From a virus: DNA of 52,950 nucleotides. The position numbers and the translations under genes are program-made. Shown piece after piece: positions 41,874 to 50,245 of the stretch. Every line of letters starts with the position of its first letter. Within the stretch, counting starts at the first letter, position 1. A model generated the notes under the pieces. The model was not told the DNA's origin and searched no databases. It saw only the letters and a list, made by a program, of their open reading frames with translations. The stretch lies in IMG/VR virus record IMGVR_UViG_3300048032_000821, positions 1-52,950 of that record; one strand, given 5' to 3'.

Positions 41874-44812
41874 GGTTTTTCCGGATACCGTCCTTCACCG
41901 GGATCGAGACGCATCGCGATGACGCCGATCGCGGCTCTCTTCGTGTAGTCGAAGGTTGTTTGCCGTTTGGGTCGGGCGGCCTGCGTTCCGGTCCTGTGTG
42001 GCAAGATGCCGGAAATGTAAATATGGTGTCCCAAGCAGATGAGAATCAGCTAACGGCATCGGACGATGGTAATGGAAATTCCGCACTTTTTGTATCGCGC
42101 CTAGAAGAGGTTCACGACATGGCTCTGTTTACATCGGAGCATACTAAAGTATCTTTTTTTGTATCTACTTATTCAGTTGTTGATCCGTTAGATTTATATC
42201 GTAAACAACGGGCTGTAGTTAGCCCGGTTGGAAATCGTTTATTCTCCTTTGGGGATAGCGATGGCGAAGCGGTATTTATTGGTAAAGGACCTCCGGCGGC
42301 ACAAGCATCGGTATTTCCCGATGAGACATTATACAGCTATGAATGGTCAAGATTTCCGGACTGTAAATTCTTTGTCCAAGGACCTAAGAAAACACTCTTC
42401 GCCTCGGGTAATCCGAATAAGCCCCTGACAATTTATATTTCCGAACCAGCGGGGAAAACGAGCCCATATCGGGATGCCCCGTATTCTACCAGTAATACAA
42501 ACCAAAATCCGGGGTCTATGTCTACGGTTGATATTCTTGGATCAAATGCGAGCGTAATCACCGCACTTTCGACCAGAGGCGATCAGGTCGTCGTCCATAC
42601 AGATAAAGGTTGCCATCTTCTATATGCTCCATCAGCGGATCAGGCGGAAACCGGATACCGTGTTGAACAGGCACCCGCAACCAATTTTTCAGCAGCCGTA
42701 AATCCTCAGGTCGTGGGTGGAGAGAGTGGTACCATGAGTTATTGGCTGGGTCACGATGGTCAGATTTATAAGGATGAATCCGCAAGCCGTGGGGCGGAGG
42801 ATAAAAAATCACAGGCAGATCCTGATCAGGCGAGTTGGAAGGCCAAAGGAATTTGGGAGAAAGAGCTGCACCATAATCTGAAAGAATCTTTTGCCACATA
42901 CGATCCTCAGTCAGGTATGTATTGGTTATATGTTCTATCTTCTGAACATTTAGATGATATAAAAGATAAACCTCCACACACTGTTATTGGCATTGAAGCA
43001 ACCCCGGAACTTCCTGGAGCTATCGACAGCCTTGCAGCATTGCCTGAGAAGCCTGGCAAACCTCTAGAGCTCACGGGTTTACCTGAACTACCGGGCGCTG
43101 TCACTAATCTAGAACTTATTACTGCTCCCGGACAGGTTAAAGAATTAGAAGCACTACCTGAAAAACCGGGTACCGTTACTCTGAGCGCACTTCCGGAAAA
43201 ACCGGGGACGATATCCGATCTTACGGGTCTGCCCGAGCGTCCGGGAACTGTTGAAAATCTCGGACTTCTTACGAAGCCCGGGAATATTCTAACTTTTGAT
43301 GCGAAACCTGAGCTTCCCGGTCAGGTAAGTACACTAAGCTCTACGCCAGAAAAACCTGGAACTGTACAAGGCGTATCAGCTGAGCCTGAACTACCCGGTA
43401 AAATTCTAACATTTACTGCACAACCAGAAAGACCCGGTCAGGTACAATCATTAAATACAAGTGTCGATCGTCCGGGTACGGTTACTGGTTTGTCGGGTCT
43501 ACCGGAACTGCCCGGTAAAGTACAAAATCTTACCCTTGATGTGGAAACAACTAAACTACCTACACCAAGTTTAACGGTGACCGTAATCAGCGGACAAGAC
43601 CCCACCAAAGAGGCATACGGGGATTGGCAGAATATATCAGGAGCTTCTCTTTATCATGTGCAAGCATCTACAGATTCTTCTTTCAGTACAAACGGTCTAA
43701 AAATCTTTGCATCTGCAACTGTATCATATTTCCCGTTTGAACATGATACAGTAAATCATCCGAATGAACCTCTGTATCATTTCAGTTTAGCTCCCGGTAC
43801 TACCTACTATATCCGCGTAATGGCAAAGGGTAGCGGGAGTTTTCTTGATTCCGACTGGTCAAATGTTGTTACGCACACAACTACGGCTGCAACTGTTCGT
43901 CCAGGAACCGTTACGGGTCTAGACGCAACTCCTGAATTTCCTGGAGTAGTAACTGGGCTTACCGCAACTGCAGATATCGGTTACATCGATCCAAATGATT
44001 ATGCATTCGACGGAGCATTTTTTGGAACTGGGCAGGTGAGGATATGGGACGGTAATCTTCCTGTACGGGAAATGCAGGGTTCTTGTGTCTTTCATTCGAA
44101 CAACTATCCCGATTCTGCACCTCCAACAAATTTAACAGAAATGTTGGCCACGGGGGATGCCAGTTCTAATCGTATGAATCGCTACTACCCCGATGGTCGG
44201 GTAAATGGGGCTGCAAAAACCGTTGATTACTGCAAAGTATCGACCAGCCAGTTCAGTAGTGATAAATTCAAAATTGTGCCTATCGCGGTAACCTATGAAG
44301 GAAAACGGGATTATAATGATCTTGTTTACGAAAACCTTGGTCCTTTTACTCAGCGTGTATGGAAATTAAACCCTCAGGGAACAAAGCCGTCGTGGAAAAT
44401 TGAGGGTTTTGATAATCAAGGGAACGACGACGAAGTTTGGTTAGTTTACCATCCAAGTTTGGATCAGTATACCGTGCTTGAATTCCCCATGATTGGGGAG
44501 TTAGGAGGTCGAGATTACTACCCGACTATGTATCAACATTTAAAAAAGAGTTCTTACGACCAGTCCCTCGACAGTAACAACCCCTTTGGTGTTTACAGCT
44601 TTCACTGGCAAGCTTCAAATTCAAACCATACCTGCTATGTATTCGCTCCCGATTTTCTTGACTCATGCGATCCGGCACACCGGCCAAATGGTCAACCGGC
44701 ACCTCCGGTACACATAACCCTGCCGGCAAATTCTACTCTCAATGGAACAAGCATAACCAATTTACAAGTTCACCCGGCGAGCGGAACAGCTGATTCCGTT
44801 CAGTGTCCATAA
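41870..44812 (+). CDS. Nozzle-like tail protein with PG-repeat array and FN3 domain
   Basis: 980 residues from a GTG start. Residues 1-370 look like a beta-propeller tail nozzle (T7 gp12-like in plan): CLPFGSGGLRSGPVW, ETLYSYEWSRFPDCKFFVQG, NKPLTIYISEPAGKTSPY and SYWLGHDGQIYKDE. Residues 379-557 hold 14 tandem units of about 13 residues, P-E-(L/K/R)-PG-x-V-x-x-L-x-A. A fibronectin III-like domain follows (about 560-660), two more PG units, then a 300-residue C-terminal beta domain. The nozzle would seal the tail end; the repeats may be a stalk for the C-terminal domain. Confidence 0.7.
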   Translation: MRFFRIPSFTGIETHRDDADRGSLRVVEGCLPFGSGGLRSGPVWQDAGNVNMVSQADENQLTASDDGNGNSALFVSRLEEVHDMALFTSEHTKVSFFVSTYSVVDPLDLYRKQRAVVSPVGNRLFSFGDSDGEAVFIGKGPPAAQASVFPDETLYSYEWSRFPDCKFFVQGPKKTLFASGNPNKPLTIYISEPAGKTSPYRDAPYSTSNTNQNPGSMSTVDILGSNASVITALSTRGDQVVVHTDKGCHLLYAPSADQAETGYRVEQAPATNFSAAVNPQVVGGESGTMSYWLGHDGQIYKDESASRGAEDKKSQADPDQASWKAKGIWEKELHHNLKESFATYDPQSGMYWLYVLSSEHLDDIKDKPPHTVIGIEATPELPGAIDSLAALPEKPGKPLELTGLPELPGAVTNLELITAPGQVKELEALPEKPGTVTLSALPEKPGTISDLTGLPERPGTVENLGLLTKPGNILTFDAKPELPGQVSTLSSTPEKPGTVQGVSAEPELPGKILTFTAQPERPGQVQSLNTSVDRPGTVTGLSGLPELPGKVQNLTLDVETTKLPTPSLTVTVISGQDPTKEAYGDWQNISGASLYHVQASTDSSFSTNGLKIFASATVSYFPFEHDTVNHPNEPLYHFSLAPGTTYYIRVMAKGSGSFLDSDWSNVVTHTTTAATVRPGTVTGLDATPEFPGVVTGLTATADIGYIDPNDYAFDGAFFGTGQVRIWDGNLPVREMQGSCVFHSNNYPDSAPPTNLTEMLATGDASSNRMNRYYPDGRVNGAAKTVDYCKVSTSQFSSDKFKIVPIAVTYEGKRDYNDLVYENLGPFTQRVWKLNPQGTKPSWKIEGFDNQGNDDEVWLVYHPSLDQYTVLEFPMIGELGGRDYYPTMYQHLKKSSYDQSLDSNNPFGVYSFHWQASNSNHTCYVFAPDFLDSCDPAHRPNGQPAPPVHITLPANSTLNGTSITNLQVHPASGTADSVQCP
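43004..43540 (+). repeat. Coding tandem array of about 14 PG units
   Basis: Degenerate 36-42 base units encode P-E-(L/K/R)-PG-x-(V/I)-x-x-L-x. Successive units often alternate PELPG with PEKPG. DNA identity between units is modest, so the array is old or under protein-level selection. Two more units occur after the fibronectin-like domain. Confidence 0.85.
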
Positions 44813-44815
44813 TCG

Positions 44816-44826
44816 CAACCGATTGA
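44816..44826 (+). promoter_or_regulatory. CAACCGATTGA motif, copy 4
   Basis: Fourth copy, starting three bases after the nozzle gene stop and 36 bases before the ATG at 44862. It is preceded by CG as in copy 1. A TATAAT lies at a spacing too long for a standard promoter; GAATATT is absent. Confidence 0.35.
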
Positions 44827-44861
44827 ACCAAGCACACTCAATATCTTAAAATTATAATACT

Positions 44862-45146
44862 ATGGCAAAAATCGTACTTAATTGGAACCCACCATCTGAT
44901 ACCAGTGGAGGCTCCGCAACATCCTACAAAATATACCGAATCAACGGCACCGTGACCAACGGAAGTACTATTGTTTCAGGCGGCACAAATATCGCAAATC
45001 CTACTCACTCAGGTTCTGCGACCGCTCAGCAAGAATACCCCGACGAAAGTGCGACTCACGGATCCACATATTCGTATACTATTTTAGGAAATAATGCGGC
45101 AGGACCTTCTCAAACTCCTGCTACTCCAGCAACCGCTACCGCGTAA
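44862..45146 (+). CDS. Fibronectin type III-like small structural protein 2
   Basis: 94 residues, paralogue of the gene at 28256: KIVLNWNPPSDTSGGSATSY, KIYRINGTV, QEYPDESATHGSTYSYTILG and an Ala/Thr/Pro end (ATPATATA). This is one fibronectin III-like domain with the usual W and Y-x-Y strands. Both paralogues have a CAACCGATTGA motif shortly upstream, so the gene and its control region may have been duplicated together. Probably a capsid or tail decoration protein. Confidence 0.7.
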   Translation: MAKIVLNWNPPSDTSGGSATSYKIYRINGTVTNGSTIVSGGTNIANPTHSGSATAQQEYPDESATHGSTYSYTILGNNAAGPSQTPATPATATA

Positions 45147-45154
45147 AACTCGCC

Positions 45155-45847
45155 ATGACGGCGGTTTCAATATACTCCGGAGAGACGCAACCTTCGAAGT
45201 ATAAAGGTTTTGTCTATAATGAACGGATGAATGCATTGGCGGGTCCTTTTGACGCCGAGGATATCAGTGCCATTACGACCCGTGACAATTCATCCGATAT
45301 GTTCTGTGTAACCCGGCAGAATGAGATTAAAAAGACTACCCTCACTGATATTAACAATCCTGATTTTCCAACCTTTCAGGATCCGTTTACAAAATTAGAT
45401 GAAGAGTTTTCTACCGGGGAGAAAGGTGTTATCCTATCTTCATCCGGAGAGGGGTTTTTATATCGTGGTAAATTTAAAGAGTCTCCTTTTGCTGAGCCCG
45501 TAATCGGTGAGGGGACTGTAAAAAAGCCAAAATTTTTCAGGGATTCGTATTTAGCCATAGCCGAAACCCATTGGATGCATCTTGGCGATGAACATAATGA
45601 GAAACAAATTCACCGAGTAGATCTAAGATTTCACAAAAATTCCTGCGGACATATTTTTCTATATGTCCAAAACGAAGAGGGTAAAACCAAAGGCCAGTAT
45701 AAAGGAATGGTAAAAGAACATATGAAAGTCTTTACCAATGTCCGTGGCCGAAGTTTTAAAATATGCTTAATGGTCGCAACTCATAAAGATCACCCGTGGG
45801 CACTCCGAGAAATGTCCATCGGGCATCTTTACGGGAAGAGCTTCTAG
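45155..45847 (+). CDS. Hypothetical virion-type protein (230 aa)
   Basis: 230 residues, last gene of the rightward late block. The C-terminal half is the most distinctive: QIHRVDLRFHKNSCGHIFLY, then an aromatic/basic strand region ending SIGHLYGKSF. This pattern suggests a beta-sandwich. No signal peptide or membrane span. It ends one base before the convergent integrase gene. It is likely a tail accessory or cell-contact protein; the family is unknown to me. Confidence 0.65.
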   Translation: MTAVSIYSGETQPSKYKGFVYNERMNALAGPFDAEDISAITTRDNSSDMFCVTRQNEIKKTTLTDINNPDFPTFQDPFTKLDEEFSTGEKGVILSSSGEGFLYRGKFKESPFAEPVIGEGTVKKPKFFRDSYLAIAETHWMHLGDEHNEKQIHRVDLRFHKNSCGHIFLYVQNEEGKTKGQYKGMVKEHMKVFTNVRGRSFKICLMVATHKDHPWALREMSIGHLYGKSF

Positions 45848-45848
45848 G

Positions 45849-46979
45849 CTAAGCAGCCCAGCAGGCGATTACTTTTTTATCTTCGATCAGATCGCTGTAG
45901 CTTTCGCTAGTAGTCTTTGAATCGGCATGCCTGCAATATTTTTGCGAGGTATACAGACTCTCGGTCGTAGAAACATAGGACCCAAACAGTTTTCGCAGTT
46001 CATGCAATGGGCTAGGTCTGTCCCAACCGATATCCCGCAATAATGCCAAAGCATCGCTGTATACTGGTCGTCCATTATCCGCACGATTCTTAATTAAATA
46101 ATCGTCGCCCGACGCTTTATTAAGAATTCTTTTGGCTAATGCTTTATTTCCCATGCTGTGTCCTTCGTGTCCACCTTTTGGTCGAAACTTTTTTTCCGCT
46201 TCGACATTCACCCGCGCCTTGTCCCCTTCGAGATTAAACCATGATCTTCTGGAATGATATACTTCATTTCGTCTCAGTCCGAAAATCAGGGATAATCCCA
46301 TAAGCGTATGGACATCCCCGTTGGTCGTATGCCAAAGGTCGAAGGTCTTTTGGATCAAATCCATTGGCGGTAGTTTATACTGCTTGCCCAGCTTTTTAAA
46401 GAAATCAGCTTCCTGAAGTGATTCATTAAAATCTACACAAAAACCATCAAATATCTTGTGGTTAAATATCGCTTTCGTGGCTCTCAGCTTCGCATTGATT
46501 GTTCTTTTTCTCGACTGAATCTCCCCTTCATCGGTCAGCCCGTGGAGAGCTAGTGTTTTATATCCATTGATAAAACTCTCATTCAATTCTCCGCAGTCAA
46601 AATTATCGACATCCTTTTTATTGGTAACGACACGGATCACCCGTTTCAGGTTATCCAAATAATCTTTAACCGTTTTTGGGGCTAGCCCGAGAGCTGCCTG
46701 ATTTTCACGCAATCGTTTTTCAACATCTGAGACTTTTGGACTCGGATCTTTCTCTGCCTGAAACCGTTTTCGGTTAAACATCTCGATCACCTCTTTTATT
46801 GGGTGCAATGTTTTGGCTGCACGAATCTTATCAGCAAGATCCAATGCCTGGCGTTTATCATATCCGAGAGGGAAATAATATTGCTTTCCATCTACCATCG
46901 GACGGTAAAAGAAAACACTATTCGCATTCTTACGATATATGCGTGTGCCTACTCGGGATTTAGCGCTTAATTTGCGCAT
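45849..46979 (-). CDS. int: Tyrosine recombinase (integrase)
   Basis: 376 residues from the ATG at 46979, which directly follows an ACCACACACC leader; an ATG at 47024 would add 15 residues and place that motif inside the gene. Counting from the longer start, the catalytic set is complete: Arg251 (GLRRNEV), His341 and Arg344 (HELRKLFGS), His366 (CRH) and nucleophile Tyr376 (TTSESYSDL). A SAM-like core-binding domain precedes it. It integrates phage DNA at attB by strand exchange. The gene lies next to the attP and points away from it, ending against the convergent late block. Confidence 0.92.
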   Translation of the reverse strand: MRKLSAKSRVGTRIYRKNANSVFFYRPMVDGKQYYFPLGYDKRQALDLADKIRAAKTLHPIKEVIEMFNRKRFQAEKDPSPKVSDVEKRLRENQAALGLAPKTVKDYLDNLKRVIRVVTNKKDVDNFDCGELNESFINGYKTLALHGLTDEGEIQSRKRTINAKLRATKAIFNHKIFDGFCVDFNESLQEADFFKKLGKQYKLPPMDLIQKTFDLWHTTNGDVHTLMGLSLIFGLRRNEVYHSRRSWFNLEGDKARVNVEAEKKFRPKGGHEGHSMGNKALAKRILNKASGDDYLIKNRADNGRPVYSDALALLRDIGWDRPSPLHELRKLFGSYVSTTESLYTSQKYCRHADSKTTSESYSDLIEDKKVIACWAA

Positions 46980-46983
46980 AGGT

Positions 46984-46993
46984 GGTGTGTGGT
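46984..46993 (-). promoter_or_regulatory. ACCACACACC leader motif before integrase
   Basis: Exact reverse-strand copy of the early motif, four bases before the preferred integrase ATG (46979). The same placement close to an ATG is seen for rIIB and the DNA polymerase. Confidence 0.5.
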
Positions 46994-47073
46994 TCATTCT
47001 CTTGATGTAGTGTGGGTTTTTCATAAAGTCCAGTGTTTATGCGGGACCTACACTATATCTAGTACCCTAAATC

Positions 47074-47116
47074 AAGATTTTGAATCCGGCGCGTCTACCA
47101 ATTCCGCCATCCGGGC
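47074..47116 (-). other. attP core: 5' half of tRNA-Leu(CAA)
   Basis: Read on the - strand from 47116 the sequence is a tRNA 5' half: acceptor strand GCCCGGA, TG, a D-arm with GGTAGACGC, then an anticodon arm with loop TTCAAAA (anticodon CAA, leucine). Identity with a tRNA stops just after the loop, where TTG replaces the expected stem bases, and no 3' half follows. It lies 95 bases upstream of the integrase start. This is the expected attP core for integration into a host tRNA-Leu gene; the host 3' half would complete the tRNA. Confidence 0.85.
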
Positions 47117-47126
47117 AAAGTGTTGA

Positions 47127-47155
47127 TTTACAGTAAGTTGACAAGTGTAGTGCAA
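47127..47155 (-). promoter_or_regulatory. Candidate - strand promoter reading into attP and int
   Basis: On the - strand TTGCAC (47155-47150) is separated by 17 bases from TGTAAA (47132-47127), whose predicted start lies a few bases before the tRNA 5' end at 47116. It would transcribe the attP core and int in the phage, and the rebuilt host tRNA after integration. It overlaps the + strand promoter. Confidence 0.45.
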
Positions 47156-47166
47156 GTCTATACAAT
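47138..47166 (+). promoter_or_regulatory. Near-consensus sigma-70-type promoter
   Basis: TTGACA (47138-47143), a 17-base spacer and TACAAT (47161-47166), one mismatch from consensus overall. It would drive the rightward pair at 47212 and 47462. Direct CAAGT repeats lie in the spacer, and a TATGCGCATA palindrome (47192-47201) lies in the leader, which could be an operator. Confidence 0.75.
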
Positions 47167-47211
47167 GTATATTATAGGATATGGCGCCTAATATGCGCAT
47201 AGGCAAGTAAA

Positions 47212-47493
47212 ATGAAAGATTGGTTAGATAAGCAAAAAGAAGTGGAAAACGACATGCTTGAGTCCGTTAGTATTCAAGCGAAGCAGATCTCGGAAGAATT
47301 GATTCCTCAGATCAGATTGTGTGCATTAGAAAATGAAATGTGCGCTGATATAATGATCAAGGTGCATTTTGAATTCAATGAGAAAAATACTGAAATTTGG
47401 AGTGAAGGCGCAGTAGACTTTCCCCCAAAGCAATCAGTATCGGAATGTTTCTCGATCGGCTATGGGGAAGATAAAGAAGAATCCGATTCTTGA
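47212..47493 (+). CDS. Hypothetical acidic protein (93 aa), lysogeny region
   Basis: 93 residues, acidic, with an N-terminal helix (DWLDKQKEVENDMLESVSIQ) and a beta-like C-terminal half. First gene behind the near-consensus promoter at 47138 and divergent from int. It overlaps the helix-turn-helix gene by 32 bases. There is no DNA-binding motif of its own. Position suggests a regulator, anti-repressor or excision accessory; none of these is shown by the sequence. Confidence 0.65.
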   Translation: MKDWLDKQKEVENDMLESVSIQAKQISEELIPQIRLCALENEMCADIMIKVHFEFNEKNTEIWSEGAVDFPPKQSVSECFSIGYGEDKEESDS

Positions 47494-47749
47494 AAAACTA
47501 GGTCTGGAGGTAGATGAGGTACGAGCTGCGTTCTCCGTACCCGCCCCAAAAAAACCTAAAAAGAAAAAGAATTACCTATACCGGGCGGAACAGAGGAAGA
47601 TGTCCAACCGTATGCGTAAATGTAAAAATTTGATATTTGCGCGTTACGAGGCCGGTATTCATCCGAAGACAATTGCCAAGGCTATTGGTGTATCCGAGGA
47701 ATCCGTAAGAGTCAGGCTTCGGGCCTCAGGCTTTTTTACACAGTCTTAA
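47462..47749 (+). CDS. Helix-turn-helix regulator candidate (95 aa)
   Basis: 95 residues. A lysine-rich middle (KKPKKKKNYLY) precedes a clear resolvase-type helix-turn-helix, ARYEAGIHPKTIAKAIGVSE followed by ESVRVRLRASGF. It is expressed from the strong promoter next to attP and is divergent from int, as expected for a lysogeny or excision regulator. It is short for a repressor and has no cleavage or oligomerisation domain. Its end overlaps the convergent nuclease gene by 14 bases. Confidence 0.7.
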   Translation: MGKIKKNPILEKLGLEVDEVRAAFSVPAPKKPKKKKNYLYRAEQRKMSNRMRKCKNLIFARYEAGIHPKTIAKAIGVSEESVRVRLRASGFFTQS

Positions 47750-48152
47750 ACAAATCCCAATTCTCGCGGAATTGCTCGGTGTGAGCCGTAGACTCTCCGC
47801 TGTGTGGGTAGAACCAAACCGATAAAGTGTTATTAAGCTCCATGCACGGTATTATGTACCATGCGTCGACTGGTTCGACATAAGCACAAAGTATGTCGAC
47901 TTTTGTGCAATCTATCGACACTTTAGAATTTCTCCCGGTTCCTGCCAGAACCTTGTAGCGGGGCTCTTTGCGTCCTTTGGTCTCAGGGCTGCTTGTTCCC
48001 TTGATTTGGACTCTAAAGAGCTTTCCTGCCCGGTTCTGGATCACGCAATCAACCGGTAGGTCATCACCGGCGGGTATGAAAAGCTCATACCCCCGGTCTA
48101 AAATGTTCGAGAAAAATCGGTACTCGTAAAAGATTCCTCGTTTTTTATTCAT
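47736..48152 (-). CDS. PD-(D/E)XK nuclease-like protein
   Basis: 138 residues. The sequence GIFYEYRFFSNILDRGYELF, PAGDDLPVDCVI and LFRVQIKGTSS gives Glu10, Asp35 and Gln49-x-Lys51, the catalytic constellation of the PD-(D/E)XK superfamily (PDDEXK group). A later VDILCAYVEPVDAWYIIP strand is typical of the same group. Such phage enzymes act in recombination, resolution or host DNA breakdown. It is the last gene of the leftward replication operon, coupled to the primase-helicase by a four-base overlap. Confidence 0.75.
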   Translation of the reverse strand: MNKKRGIFYEYRFFSNILDRGYELFIPAGDDLPVDCVIQNRAGKLFRVQIKGTSSPETKGRKEPRYKVLAGTGRNSKVSIDCTKVDILCAYVEPVDAWYIIPCMELNNTLSVWFYPHSGESTAHTEQFRENWDLFKTV

Positions 48153-50245
48153 CCCGAGCCGAGGATTTTCCAGCCGTATTGTTCCTTAGCTGATCGCTCA
48201 ATGAAATTAAATCCTTTGGAAATCATATGCTTCAATCCCCATCCAAGCTTCTTTGAGTTTAGATCTTTGAGCAGAACCCGGTTGTTATCATTTGCTGAAA
48301 GTACAACCAAAAGTTCGGAGCATGTGCCTTCCCATGATTCATCTTTCAAAGTCTTTCTAAACATCTGAATGAGCTCAATGATGTGAGAATAACGACTGTC
48401 CGCAGATGCAAGAAGTTGTATGTTTTCATTTAGAAATGCCTTAACACCAAACCTTAGATCAACCATTTCAGATGGTATCTCGTAGTCCAGAAGCCAGCGG
48501 GCGAAGGCCGGAAGTTCTTTCACCGCTTCACTTTTGGTTTCCCATGTGAATGGAAATCCATCGTTACATTGAAAGATCATAAGCTTATCTCGAATGGACA
48601 TGTCCAGATCGGGAAGTAACTGCATGGAAACAGGATCAGAATTGAGTGTAATACTAATTCGACCTCTCCAATAAGCCCGTCCTGATTTTTTGAACTTACC
48701 CTTAATCAGAAATGTATCATTGGCGGTATGCTCTTTGAGCCTTGCCGTGAACGCGGTGTGCATCGCGGAAGATGCTGTAGGAGCCTCATCATCTACCAGC
48801 CAAGCCCCAAATTCAAAAAGATGTTCAGTCCACTCCTCTTTCCCGGTCAGGTAATCTGATGCTTTAATTCCTCCACCCAACAAACCTCCAAGTATTACAC
48901 TGTTATACAAAGTTTTCCCGCAATTAGGAGGACCGACAAGAAAGTGCGCATGCCCTCGCTTGGGAACTCCAGCGTACGCATTTGCGTACGCATAGGCCAA
49001 CCATGCTAATTCATACTTCAGTTGTTCCTCACCAAGCATATGCTCCATCCAACTCGCAATTGTCGGAAAGCCCTCGCCCCATGAACCACTATCATCAGCG
49101 GGTGCGATCGGGCGAATCTTGGCGGTATTGAAATAGGTTCCATTCTCATGCTTCACGATTTTTGATTTGGTAAAGCAGAAAGGAATGCCGGCATCGACAC
49201 GCTTATTCGAATGGATCATATGCAATGCTCGCCGGGATTCAGAAACATTCTCATGCCGTCCGGGTCGAGAAGCTAGGTTGTACCGACATTGCAGATCGAG
49301 TAGGGCATCCTCTTTTGAATTAATATAGAACCCGCCTCTTCCATCCTCGATGAAGTAATTTCTACCATCCGTCCAGTAATCCTTAATTGCTTCGCCAATC
49401 CTGCCTACCTCGAATTCCTGAACAAATCCGGGTGATAAAATCTCAGCCCAGGTATAGAAACCTTTCGGCATGTTGAATACTTGCATGCCGGTCTCTCGTA
49501 CGATCGCTGAGTTAACACTCTTATGTTGCCCGCCCGGATCCCAATAAGTTGGTCCACGGCTTCCTTCCACAAACTCACCCGGCCATTGATGATCAGGCCA
49601 AACCTTTTTTACTTCCTCGAATACAACATCGAGAGGTATGGCTGGGCCCATTCCTGTGAAATCAGAAGATTTTGATTCTTCATACTGCCAATAATTTATC
49701 AGGCTGGTTGCAATTCTAGCATTAGGACTAACAGGGCGCCAATCTGTGCCATGCAGGAGATAATGCTGTCTCTCAAAATTACCAGCGTCGAATCCGCGAG
49801 CTAATGCATCCCGTCCATCAAGTTTCATTTCCTTGGCCAGGCGTTTCAGAAATCGAACATTACTCTTTGGCCCGTGAAGAAATATCTTATCCTCGAAAAA
49901 CCAAACAGCATGGATTCCACCATTGTAACTCCGACTGATATAATTCACTGGATATTCGTGGTCGATCAATCGTCTGACAATCTCCTCGAATTGCTCATCC
50001 GTAAATGTGGCATCCCAATCGACGCAGACACCATGAAGATACTGTGCAGGATTTTGTGAGCTTACCCGCTGATTTGGATCTACTCCCTCAGCGGTAGAGT
50101 ATGCGTTATATTTTGTGGTCGGTCTGGCCGCCCATGATTTGTAATCGTTGGAATTTTTAAATTCCGGCAACTCAAAATCAAGCTCCCATGGCTTGATCTT
50201 ACTGACTTGAGATGCGCTTAGATTCGGGATCGAAAATAGCTCCAT
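48149..50245 (-). CDS. Primase-helicase (AEP-like primase plus SF3-type helicase)
   Basis: 698 residues. The N-terminal part carries GVCVDWDATFTDEQFEE and later ISRSYNGGIHAVWFF, resembling an archaeo-eukaryotic-type primase. The C-terminal half is a phage/plasmid SF3-like helicase: Walker A GPPNCGKT at about 437-444, Walker B WLVDDEA near 484 and RGRISITLNSDP as a sensor segment. It would unwind the fork and prime synthesis for the adjacent polymerase. The start overlaps the dNMP kinase gene by 47 bases, with no nearer in-frame ATG. Confidence 0.8.
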   Translation of the reverse strand: MELFSIPNLSASQVSKIKPWELDFELPEFKNSNDYKSWAARPTTKYNAYSTAEGVDPNQRVSSQNPAQYLHGVCVDWDATFTDEQFEEIVRRLIDHEYPVNYISRSYNGGIHAVWFFEDKIFLHGPKSNVRFLKRLAKEMKLDGRDALARGFDAGNFERQHYLLHGTDWRPVSPNARIATSLINYWQYEESKSSDFTGMGPAIPLDVVFEEVKKVWPDHQWPGEFVEGSRGPTYWDPGGQHKSVNSAIVRETGMQVFNMPKGFYTWAEILSPGFVQEFEVGRIGEAIKDYWTDGRNYFIEDGRGGFYINSKEDALLDLQCRYNLASRPGRHENVSESRRALHMIHSNKRVDAGIPFCFTKSKIVKHENGTYFNTAKIRPIAPADDSGSWGEGFPTIASWMEHMLGEEQLKYELAWLAYAYANAYAGVPKRGHAHFLVGPPNCGKTLYNSVILGGLLGGGIKASDYLTGKEEWTEHLFEFGAWLVDDEAPTASSAMHTAFTARLKEHTANDTFLIKGKFKKSGRAYWRGRISITLNSDPVSMQLLPDLDMSIRDKLMIFQCNDGFPFTWETKSEAVKELPAFARWLLDYEIPSEMVDLRFGVKAFLNENIQLLASADSRYSHIIELIQMFRKTLKDESWEGTCSELLVVLSANDNNRVLLKDLNSKKLGWGLKHMISKGFNFIERSAKEQYGWKILGSG

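Noticed and set aside
43004-43540. CRISPR-like regular repeats
   Set aside because: The repeats are degenerate, in frame, 36-42 bases long without unique spacers, and encode a protein repeat.
46980-47024. Integrase start at the upstream ATG at 47024
   Set aside because: It would put the ACCACACACC leader inside the gene and add 15 residues of non-conserved appearance; the ATG at 46979 sits four bases after the motif. It remains possible.
47074-47116. Complete tRNA-Leu gene
   Set aside because: Only the 5' half is present; after the anticodon loop the sequence does not complete the stem, variable arm or T arm in either direction.
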